Assembly: GCA_040954595.2 (NCBI GenBank)
Contig: CM082576.2
Span: forward strand, 6,758,001-6,822,000
Direction: 5' to 3'
Source: Balanoglossus misakiensis
Taxonomy: Eukaryota; Hemichordata
Length of the DNA stretch: 64,000 bases
Every line of letters begins with the position of its first letter. Position 1 is the first letter of the stretch. A program made the translations under genes and the position numbers. The notes beneath the pieces are model-generated. The model made no database searches and was not told the DNA's origin. It worked only from the letters and a program-made list of their open reading frames with translations. Below are positions 27,801-37,373 of this stretch, in pieces.

Positions 27801-28282
27801 AAACTGCAGTGTGCATTAACTTGTACTTGTCTCACCTTTACCTCTTTCATTCACAATGTATCATTTTGCTTCCAGCTTTTCCCCTTGTGGACTCCAATTC
27901 TCTACAGTTATCATGCACATGTAAGTATTGCATGAGATTCTCCATTTTGTATATTGGACTTGCTAGAGTTATGTAGACATTTCATTTTCAGCTTCATCCT
28001 TTACCGGGTATTAGACTTGTACCGTACTATTTTTTAATGTATAATGTTCATCAATTTCATCAGTGCAGTAAGTTTTTTTTCTCGTTTTGTTTGCAACAGC
28101 TTCCAGACAGCATGCACGTACGACTGCAGACGGTAGAAAACTATCAGCCAGCAGATCCAACCAAAAGTGAGGTCATGTCGTACAGGTCACAGGTCATGCT
28201 GAAGTGGCTGAAGAGGTTGCAGTTCAAACTGGGTCAAATTGAAATCCAGTCGTCAGCTGCAACTCAGTTTTATACAGTGTAA
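9869..28282 (+). CDS. UNC79: UNC79 homologue, complete (42 coding exons, 2,480 codons)
   Basis: UNC79 is the large HEAT-repeat scaffold that, with UNC80 and FAM155A, controls folding, localisation and activity of the NALCN sodium-leak channel in neurons. Exons: 9869-9890, 10551-10671, 10812-10972, 11283-11453, 11814-11903, 12101-12156, 12307-12430, 12626-12690, 12879-12967, 13099-13168, 13272-13483, 13687-13976, 14141-14282, 14471-14558, 14718-14930, 15159-15395, 15493-16173, 16621-16769, 17022-17179, 17300-17481, 17833-18034, 18462-18677, 18901-19094, 19347-19406, 19597-19722, 19994-20176, 20374-20542, 20955-22044, 22235-22375, 22641-22679, 22797-22912, 23051-23136, 23286-23453, 23769-23948, 24144-24332, 24574-24663, 24872-25047, 25408-25657, 25923-26063, 27667-27744, 27876-27920, 28100-28282. 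The total is 7,443 nt. The N-terminus (MSTKSEQFSAKIRTLHDYQN), RYLPWLYHPPSAMQQGPKEF and the C-terminal IEIQSSAATQFYTV match vertebrate UNC79 closely. Human UNC79 is about 2,635 residues. Every exon junction agrees in phase. Confidence 0.96.
13272..13483 (+). other. UNC79 cysteine/histidine-rich exon
   Basis: This exon encodes a compact Cys/His cluster (VTCYDSDCASYHGNKAVRYC followed by QNCHVHQHG) that also occurs in vertebrate UNC79. The spacing resembles a small zinc-binding fold of B-box type. That fold is inference; the conserved residues are seen directly. Confidence 0.6.
20955..22044 (+). other. UNC79 giant disordered exon
   Basis: At 1,090 nt this is by far the largest UNC79 exon. It encodes a low-complexity linker: Ser/Pro-rich, then an acidic EEDEDEDEENDESESP tract, then a strongly basic tail (KSRRHRGRSKRRTSKTKAKR). 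GC content rises well above that of neighbouring exons. Vertebrate UNC79 has a long poorly conserved region at the same place. The basic tail could bind lipid or nucleic acid, but no function is evident. Confidence 0.8.
26064..27666 (+). other. UNC79 intron 39 (1.6 kb) with pyrimidine tracts
   Basis: This is the longest UNC79 intron. It holds poly-C runs at about 26099-26120 and 27254-27272 and a CCCCCT-type pyrimidine repeat at about 27009-27043. No exon-like segment joining the flanking exons in phase was seen, and the flanking exons join cleanly (KV then LAEM). Confidence 0.75.
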
Positions 28283-29392
28283 TTTGCTGGCTTGGCTGCA
28301 GAAGCTGGTTTTGTACACTCACTGTACAGTTAAGCAGAACTTTCGGCATCACAAGTTTGATGGTAGAGTTAGACATGTTCTCGAAGGTGAACCTTCAGAG
28401 GAAATCCACACATCTGACGTGTCTGTGTTAGAGTCCCAATCTCATGATTTTCAGCATTAAACATTTCGCTCTAGCTAATCATGAGAAAAAAACGTGAGTT
28501 TAGGATTACGGGCTAGCAGAATGTAGCCTATACATGTATCTTGGATGTTCAAGAACACATGTTTAGAACTTTTATAAAAACTGATTGAGATGATAGCGTG
28601 TAGCTCATGTACTACTGGTCCCATTTTGTGATACAAATTTACCTTTCACAGAAACCATCAAGATAGTGAACACCATGCTGTATATTATAAAAATGGTGGC
28701 TTCATATTTAAATTGTTTCTTCCGTTTATTGTATATCTACTTGCAGGATATTGGGCTGTCTTCTTGTGTAAAATCATAGAATGCAATATATTGTTCAGAA
28801 GTGAAACTGACCTAATGCAGTGATCTCTCTAGTAAAATGAAAACTATAAATTCCCAACTATAATTGTCCATATATATGTGACCACATCCTTACCAATGTT
28901 AGTGTCATATTTTGTGTGGTCTGTTTATTAATTTATTTCAAACAAAATATTTGATATATGATGTACCAGTGAAGCATGGATATCTTAATAAATTATGCGT
29001 ATGCTGGTGTAAAACTGGAGTGAGGTATTTTATTTTTTTACCGATGCCCAGGATAAGTTAGAGGAATCTGGCTGTCCTACTGTGTTTATCTTTAATCTGA
29101 TCTTGTCATGCCAGATAGGAAAACAAAGTTTGCTTCAGGAAATTGGTGGAATATTGGTATTTATATAGCATGTTGGGACAGTCAATTGGCCAGAAAAAAT
29201 AATGGGAAAGTGTTTAAAATCATAGAAACAGCGACATGGCATAATCAAAATAAATCATGGAGCTCTGGAAAATAAATAAAATGCACAGAAAGAAAAATAT
29301 TTCAAGACAAAAGACGACAAGTTTGGAAAAAAAAACCCTATTTAATCTGGTATTATTCTTTTAAAACAAAGCTAGAGAAATGCAAATTGAAT
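28283..29392. other. Convergent 3' region between UNC79 and MRPS10
   Basis: The first roughly 700 bp are the UNC79 3' UTR, ending near an AATAAA at 28987-28992. The rest lies between the tails of two convergent genes. For MRPS10 a candidate poly(A) signal on the minus strand is ATTAAA at 29346-29341, with further AATAAA-like sites near 29030. No coding content was seen. Confidence 0.65.
28987..28992 (+). terminator. UNC79 poly(A) signal AATAAA
   Basis: A canonical AATAAA hexamer about 705 bp after the UNC79 stop codon, followed by AT-rich and T-rich sequence. It is the first clear signal on this strand in the 3' UTR. Confidence 0.6.
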
Positions 29393-31595
29393 CTAATCTG
29401 TGTCTTTACTAGTCTCCCCTGTGGGTGGCTGGAGGTGAGATGGGACAGCATTCACCCTGACCTGAAATAAAAAAAAGTTAAATTGTCAATACATGATCTG
29501 CTACAGTGAGGAACAAACTTGCATGCATTGTGTCTTCTAAGATAAGAATCATTAGTTAAAGAAGCACTGTCCAATGATAAGCCCAAACAGACAAATCACG
29601 ACAGGCGTTTTGAGTTGCCTTTACCTTCTGTACATGCATTGCTATTCCCTCGGGAAGATTTCTCTCGACGTATTCCAGAAATGTCTCTGCTGTACTGCCG
29701 GTCAAATGCTTCATCTGTAGAACAAGAGATACCAGGTAAAAAATGAGCATTAGGCTACACATAGACTGATGTACTGATACACCGGCCTATCCTACTACTA
29801 TAAAAACAACAAAACCAATTTTGTGACAATATAGATGATAGATGATAAAAATATTATTAATCAAACTAAATTTCTGCAATTACCTCTATTTGTCTCGAGT
29901 AAGTTCTGATTTCATATTGCACTCTGTGTTTCTTATAAATATGCCTTGATTTGAGGAGTGTGTATCTTTTGTTGTGCCTATCCAAAGTCTGCCTGCAAGG
30001 AAAGAATGAACGACACTCCAGATTATCAGTTCGTTGGCCCTGTTACAATTGGGAAATTTGAAAATGTTTTATTGGTGATGTGATAAAAATCAGACATTCT
30101 CGCAGCATATATCAGGCTGAAGGTTGTGCTGGCCAGCATACAAATCACATGATATTCCTGATGCTTCAACTTCGATGCCACCAGATGATCGATTCACTAT
30201 CGTGGCTTTTGGAGTCACCAGAGAATGTTACTTACACACCAGCCACTTTGATACCTAGTTCATCTGCTGCCATGGTAACAAACTGCTGATAGCTGTCAAG
30301 AACTGCATCGTCGTGTCCCTTCAACTTCAAGCTGATCTGTTTGTACAAACTGTCTGGCTCATCGCTTTCTTCAATCTGTAGTGAGAAAGAATACAGAAAA
30401 TCAATTTGAACACAGTTCACATTCTCAACTCTTTTTTTTTTCATATCAGTGATCCTCAACTAGGGACAATACCTCTGAATTCAGCATGCATGATAAGATG
30501 TAGATTGGGTATTTCAATATGTATATATCTCTGAACCCAAAATTCCCCATCTGTCAGTTTTAAAAATGTACTGTTAATGCCCTAAAAATTATACTGTGTA
30601 CATTACTATTCGACTGCCACAACAGTGAAATATAAATTGAGGACCATGTAAAGCTTCTGCTAATGCAATTTAAAACTACCTGTATGACACCACTGGAATT
30701 CCGATGGATGCTGACTGTACTACATGGCTTCAGGAATTCTGTGGATAGTAACACAAGTAGGCAAAATACCAATCATTAGATGCAAATCTCCATAAAGGTG
30801 ACTGGGAAGTTAGAAAATTGCAGGTCTATTATCATACAATGCAATACAGAAGGCAAATCATTACCAGATGATGCACCACCACCTGACAGACTCAATTTCC
30901 TCGTAATGTATGTAATGTGTACAATATCATGGATATTCCATATAAAGTCTGCTTTTAGGGATTCAGCAATGAACGTCTTACCTGTATATAATATTCTTCC
31001 TCTGTTTTGAAAACTGTAAATAAAATAAGCATATATCTGGTTAAAATCTGGACTACCAAACAATCACATATTCACACTCAGATCACCGAAAACTGCAATA
31101 CTCTCTTACCTTTGACTGAAGAAATTTCTCTGGAAGCCCTGCTGTAAACAACGGTAGACCTGTATCATGTACAAAAATGTGATACCAGTGAGTTATTGGA
31201 ATTCAGTGTATAATGTACACAATTTAATTACTGAGGATTGCGGAAATCAACAAATCAAACAGCAAGATTGAAGATGTCTGGAAACCAAAATTATTTAAGT
31301 ACTGAACTCTCTCTTAATATCAGCACTGCAGCTAACAGTTTCACTGGAGGCATCTATTTTGGAGAGTCACAGATCAGACTCAGAGCTTCGATCTAGAAAT
31401 AACACGGAGGAAAATGACAGAACAGTGTGATGAAATATATGAAATGTACATAAAAGATGATCATGGCATGATGATCACAAGATCAGGGCTCGTGTGTGAC
31501 GATCAGTTTCCAACAGGAAGATAAAAGAGAAATATTACCTTTGCAGTTTCGCAGAGACTTAATATACACCTTGCTCCTAAGCGAAGAGTAAACAT
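29393..31595 (-). CDS. MRPS10: Mitochondrial ribosomal protein S10 (uS10m), complete, 8 exons
   Basis: This is a small-subunit protein of the mitochondrial ribosome. Exons, 5' to 3': 31595-31539, 31159-31110, 31013-30982, 30738-30680, 30375-30236, 29992-29884, 29714-29625, 29461-29393. They total 606 nt, giving 201 residues, the same length as human MRPS10. The uS10 core is unmistakable: [20 protein letters not shown], then [20 protein letters not shown], then [20 protein letters not shown]. The first exon encodes [19 protein letters not shown], an Arg-containing, acid-poor start that fits a mitochondrial targeting sequence; the second and third exons are short (50 and 32 nt). An alternative start at 31168, reading [10 protein letters not shown] straight into exon 2, is possible, but the exon at 31539-31595 fits phase and targeting better. 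The gene is divergent from DNAL1 and convergent with UNC79. Confidence 0.93.
31356..31388 (-). pseudogene. Fragment of a THADA exon inside MRPS10 intron 1
   Basis: A 33-bp stretch matches THADA exon 4147-4302 (at 4260-4292) with about two mismatches; the inner 28 bp (31361-31388 versus 4265-4292) differ at one base. Both copies are on the minus strand and both are preceded by an acceptor-like AG (TTTCTAG here, ACCCAG in THADA). Frame-matched translation reads [10 protein letters not shown], then hits a TAG stop. It therefore looks like the edge of a copied THADA exon that has decayed. Expression is not expected. Confidence 0.7.
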
Positions 31596-31930
31596 CGTGC
31601 TCAGTTTAGGTTTAGAAACGGTGAAATTATGCGAAAAGCATGTACTTCGTCGCCCCCAACGTTTACTTCTGACTGACCTTTCACCTCAAGTTGACCTCGC
31701 CTCTTGGGTGACATACTTCGATATCTATTTTTTTAAGATTTAGTTAATTTCTACTGATATTATGACAAATATACATAATTTTTCAAGATACACGTAAGAC
31801 GCTTTACTTATGTCGAATTTCTTAACCGCGGTAAAAGTACTGTCACACGATCGAGAACCGACAATTACCCATAAGTCCTTGTTGTTTCCATGGTCACCAG
31901 CGAATATCAACGACCGAGCGAGATTTCAAG
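31596..31930. promoter_or_regulatory. Divergent promoter region between MRPS10 and DNAL1
   Basis: Only 335 bp separate the two start codons. Visible candidate sites are a direct repeat of TGACCT-like half-sites at 31674-31686 (TGACCTTTCACCT) and an RFX X-box-like palindrome at 31884-31897 (GTTTCCATGGTCAC), 34 bp before the DNAL1 ATG. The DNAL1 start itself sits in an AAGATGGTGG context resembling a YY1 initiator. No TATA box is evident. Confidence 0.65.
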
Positions 31931-34364
31931 ATGGTGGGTTACGGAGATATCCTGACATCGATTAGAATTTCGCGAACCACGTTTTAAAATTACTTTAAGT
32001 AACATATTCCGATCCACATACGTAAAAGCAACTAATATACAATTTTCCTTTTCTTACAGGCGGCTGTAAAAGGAACAACGATCAAGGAGGCACTCGCCAG
32101 ATTTGTAAGTACAATGACACCATGTTTTCAATATGAATGATCCAGGTTGATCCTTCCAACAACTGAATAACAACAAACTCTCAGTCATAGTCAGATGGGA
32201 AGAGTTTAGTGGGAACTATAAATCACACGCGTGATTGCATTGATGACACAGTCAGTGATTGAATACTAAATATCATGTCAGCTGAAGAATATGCCTATAG
32301 AATTTAAAGTATTTCATTCAGGACAACATGATTGAACATGACTACACTTTATGGAACAGAATGATGCTACCTTGTCCCTTCAAATTTAACACCTAGAAAT
32401 TGTTACAAGAGGTTGATTTTGACAGACTGTGGATTTGGTGTGAATCCAGTATTATGTTCACCAGCATATTTCCTATATGAAAATTTTGAAGAAGAAAAAA
32501 ATTGCATAGACAGTCAACAACAGCAAACCAATGCTGTCCTCTACATTTTTCTGCACAGGAGGAGAAGAAGGGTGTCAAGGCCGCAGAAGCCACAGAAGTT
32601 TTGCTTTATTCTCAGTTGCCTCCTGTCGAAAAGATGGATGCCTCACTCTCAACACTTGCAAACTGTCAGTAAGTACTTGTTCAATTGGTTGATGCATCGA
32701 AGAATTCTTCATAATAATCCTCACCTGTCTTTTACCGTAAACCGGTCTGAGTACATACTACATGTGTTTTCCTTTCACTCCACAGAAAATTGTCACTATC
32801 CACAAACTCCATTGAGAAGATTGCCAACCTGAATGGTCTTAGTAAGTACATGTACATGTAAATCTATGAAACTTGAATGGCACTTTCTGTGAAACAAATC
32901 TTGATTTACCATTTTGAAGTACATTATTCACTGTTATTGCGAGTGTGTCTCATGGGAGCAAAGTCAGTCCTATTAAATGAGTGCAGTGACATTTGAAATA
33001 ACTATTCTTATGAAGAACTTCTAAAAATTTAGTACTACAACCATCAGTACTTTACTTGCATGATTTTGGACACATCCTCTGTGGCCCAAATGATGTGGTC
33101 TTTCAGTGGCAAAAATGACAGCGGCATTAACTTAATGTCCCCATCTTTTGTCTCCAATCTAGAGCATTTAAAAGTTTTATCACTGGCTAGGAATAGCATC
33201 AAAAGCTTGAATGGATTGGTAAGTCACAATTTTCTCTCTCAGAGAGTTTTATATAATTTATGCCAGAAAGATACTGTCAAGGGAATTTAGGGGGGGGGGT
33301 CTCTTTGTTCATTGCATTTGTCCAATAATCTGTTCTCATATATCCAATTTGGATAGAATTTTTCTTCCCCCCTGAAGCTTATGATTGGTTCTGTGACCTT
33401 ACAATTTTTTTTGCCAGAAACACTGAACAGTGAAACGTACATAATATGAATCTATCCAATATGACTTTGGTATCGTATTGCATGTGAAGTCAGTCCAATC
33501 GTTTAAAATATCACAGTCCATTGTCACTAATCATGTTTGACTGTTTTGTCTGCATTCAGGAAGCGGTGGGTGATACTCTTGAGGAACTCTGGATATCATA
33601 CAACAACATAGAAAAACTCAAGGGCATTCAAGTGCTTAAGAAACTTGCGGTGAGTTGGTTTCTTTCACATTCTGCTGTGAATTTGTTCAGGGTCATTTTG
33701 GTTAATTTCTTACTTAAACACTTTCAAAACTTTTGAGTTGTTTTTTTTTTCTTCTGTCATTTGCAGATCTTGTACATGTCAAACAATTCCGTGAAAGACT
33801 GGTCTGAATTTGGCAAGTTGCATGACTTGCCAAATTTAAAAGATCTTCTGTTTGTCGGCAACCCCTTGGAAGAGAAGCACACAGCAGAAGGCGACTACAG
33901 AGATATTGCAATCAAGAAGCTTCCGCAACTGAAAAAGCTTGATGGTGAGTGTAAAAATCTTCAACCTGTTGAATGTGGCAGGTTTAGGAAGAAGAAGATG
34001 GATGGGACTGATGTTGTGATACTTGTATTTTCTGTCTGATCCAAGAATTACAGCCTTCCTGTTTCATTTCAATATTGGCAAAACCACCGCTGTTGTGCTT
34101 TCAATGACAAATATTCACGAAGTGGGTTGATGTGTAAAGGGTCACCAGAATGGCGTGTCCCATTGTCTGTTACTTCAGCCGAAGGAGTTCAGTGCCCACA
34201 AAAACAAAATCTTGCAATCACTTGCTGATGTACTGTAACATACGTATGCACACACAAACACACACATACATGAACACTGTTGTCATTTAGTGGCAGATTT
34301 ACTTATTGTTCCTTTTTTTACAGGCATACCAATTGTAAGGCAAGATGAAGAAGATGAAGACTAA
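31931..34364 (+). CDS. DNAL1: Axonemal dynein light chain 1, complete, 8 exons
   Basis: DNAL1 (LC1) is a leucine-rich-repeat protein of the outer dynein arm; it binds the motor domain of the gamma-type heavy chain and helps tune ciliary beating. Exons: 31931-31933 (only the ATG), 32060-32104, 32559-32668, 32786-32841, 33163-33218, 33560-33649, 33767-33944, 34324-34364. The total is 579 nt, 192 residues, against 190 in human. Successive LRR strands are visible ([62 protein letters not shown]), followed by the cap GNPLEEKH and an acidic tail ending DEEDED. An intron directly after the start codon is unusual but is forced by the acceptor before GCGGCTGTA. The gene implies a ciliated animal. Confidence 0.95.
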
Positions 34365-34381
34365 GGCTAACCTCCAGAGAT

Positions 34382-34474
34382 TTAACCCTTTAACCACCGT
34401 GGTTCAGGCCAAACCTATCATTTTCTATGGTAAGGCTGGACCTCTAAAGAGGGAACTGGGGGTGAAAGGGTTAA
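34382..34474. mobile_element. MITE-like palindromic element copy A in DNAL1 3' UTR
   Basis: A 93-bp element begins TTAACCCTTTAACC and ends GGTGAAAGGGTTAA, so its ends are inverted repeats. A related copy lies at 47648-47742. It starts 18 bp after the DNAL1 stop codon and so forms part of the 3' UTR. The small size, absence of a coding frame and terminal inverted repeats fit a non-autonomous DNA element. Confidence 0.6.
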
Positions 34475-34664
34475 AACACAACTGCAACAAAATTATATCA
34501 AAACTTAGAAACATCCGAGTGATACACTACAAATAAGTAGTAGATTTTATCGTCCTTGTAAATACCTTTTTGAATAATTCACATTACAACATATTTGCCA
34601 TTTGTATTGTATCACTTAACCCATGTGATATGTCATAAATTGTGGTCAACTATGTTACACTTTT

Positions 34665-34670
34665 AATAAA
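34665..34670 (+). terminator. DNAL1 poly(A) signal AATAAA
   Basis: A canonical AATAAA about 300 bp after the DNAL1 stop, followed within 30 bp by a T-rich stretch (TTTTTGTTTTG). This fits a 3' UTR of about 320 nt. Confidence 0.7.
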
Positions 34671-34689
34671 CATCTTCTAATTTTTGTTT

Positions 34690-37217
34690 TGTAAATACAT
34701 TGTTGTGTGGCCAACCCATTTTCTTAAAAGATTCATGATGACTTGAAGGAAAGGTCTTTTCTTACTTTTCATTAGTATGCAGGAAAACTTCACAAAGAAA
34801 TGATGAACATGCTGTTATTTATTAATGCCACACATCTGATATTTTCAACTTCTTTTAAAAATGAACTTTAATAATTACAATTTTAAATAGTTGGAGGGGG
34901 AGGTTTGGATCACGAACAAAGTGTCATCTGTCTCCCTTTATACCATCTGCCACAGAAAACAGCCTGTAATTTCTGTTATCATATCTTTGCCATGGTAAGT
35001 AACCCACAGAACTGCTTTCCCTTTCACTGGAAAAGAAACACATGGGAATGACTGGATTTATTTGTGAATATGTGTTTTTGAACATCTTTGATATTAAAGT
35101 TTTTCCTTAATCTTAGTTGAAGGTGTGCGAATTTGTTACTCAAATACATTGCATGTACAATAGAAAAACAACTCTCGTGAAAACTTATCTTGTCAACTGG
35201 CGGCAGAGTCGAGGCATGATTACGGATCGGATGTGATAGGACGTATAGATTATCAATCTGACTGCAGAGGGCGCTATTTGGCAGTAAGCAGGGCTGCTCC
35301 TTGAGCTCCCGTGTTCACACACCCATATCTTTGTCTTTCTGTCTGTTTATATCTGATTTGTTAGTGAATTAAGACATGTATGGTTAGAGAGATTTTTAGC
35401 AGTGCCTTGTAAACTGCTAACTTGCTTTTGGCTATGACTAATGTAATGACATGATGTAAATGCAAGACCCCATGCCCCATTGTGTTAAAATTACAAATGT
35501 GCGGAGATTGTACCTTTTATTACATGACTTATCATGTCGAAAAAAAGACTACCCTGCATTTTGCATGCAAATTCCATCCACAAAATAGTCACTGAAGTAC
35601 ATTGTAAGTTATTCATTGGGGTCATATAGGATATTGACAATATAATAACAGAATGGAGTTATTGATCATTCAATTATACGAGTTTAATATTTGCCGAAAC
35701 AATACTGGTATGTTAGGCTACTACATAATAATACATTTTGTTGTTTAGACAAAAGCATTCGGGCGTGTAGGTGTGTTCGGGTAAACAATTCCTATTCGTC
35801 ATAGTGACGTATGTCCTTGCCCTCTTGTATCTGGGCCACTCAATGAGACGGCGGCTTTTAATATGTTGCATTTCCCTTTCGTATTTTTAATAGTTGTTTC
35901 TCTACTGGTCCCGGAACCTGTTGGCATGACTACGACTTACCTGTCCATTCCGAGCACGACTGAATCTTTCAGGCCAATAGTTTGCTTTATAAAGTACACG
36001 TTTATTACCCATACCGAACGTAATAAATGAGTTATTATTCTATCATGTTGGAAGTTAGAGGTAACGCTAAAATGCGTTCTAACTGATAAATAGTGTCAAA
36101 ACTTCTTCGTGTCTCTTTAATTGTTTAGACAACGGTTCAGGTAGTACTTTCATTTGTCAGGTCCCGAGAGCAACTTAATCACAAACGTTTCTGTCACGGG
36201 AACTATACTTAATCATTCTCCATTCTGTTTGGAATTTCTTCAAGACAATCGACGACTAAAAGTAGTAAAGTAGTAGTAGTTTTGAGCTACCGGTCGCCTT
36301 CTACGTTTAGAATATTTTCAATGCATTGTCCAAATTCAACAGGTTGGAAGAACGAAACCAAGGTCAAACAGGGTTCGGATCCAACAAAGGCACACGTCGC
36401 AAAATGTAAAGCGGGGATGGACGGCATAGACAACTCGGAGAGATTTCGGCGTCCAACTTTCGACAAACCCCCCCCCCCCCCCAGGTCCTAAAAAAGCAAA
36501 ACAAGTGTTTTGGCGATCTAAGAAGTGTTAGCGCGATCGGAGGGCTGCGCACGCGCCGCTCTCTCACGTATCGTGGTCATACATATACAATTTTATGTCA
36601 CTTTCTTCGGGGCGAAGTTGATTTTAAAATATATGATTTCATTTGAGTGTCTATGGTAACCGTTGTACAGAAACTACATATAAAAAGTATCTTATACGGC
36701 TGAGACGCCATAGTACCTTAAATACTACATAACCAGTGGCCTGGAAAGAAGCTGGCGCGTGTCACGTGTTTCCTATAGTTACTGACATGTGAATTGTATT
36801 TATTTATATCGAATGTTTCTTGTACTCTTTCATAAAATTGTTGAACCGATAGTCAAAATTGTGTGAATGGCATGATTTTATGGGAGCTTGTCAATCTTTC
36901 GGTAGCAACACGCAACAACAATGCTATTGTCCGTGTTGTCTGTAATTTATACGAGTAACTTAGCAACTAATTTGGGTACAAAACAGAGTAATTATAAATG
37001 GCGAAGTAACTGGACGCTCCTCTTAATACGTCTAGCTACCTCGGCAGCCCTGGACAGACCCTGGATCTCGGCGCTGCTCATATATATAGGCCTATATAGG
37101 ACTTTGTTCTGGTATAAAACTGTGAATATGTAGCTGGGACGAGTGGGAAAACTCCTGGATAAAACAAATCTGATTGGAATCAGATATAATGTAAGGCGAC
37201 GTCTTTTCGTCGGTACG

Positions 37218-37315
<98 letters not shown>

Positions 37316-37318
37316 CTG

Positions 37319-37373
<55 letters not shown>

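Noticed and set aside
31166-31168. Alternative MRPS10 start reading [10 protein letters not shown]
   Set aside because: It overlaps the exon 2 acceptor; the upstream exon 31595-31539 fits phase exactly and supplies a targeting-type N-terminus and the family's 201-residue length.
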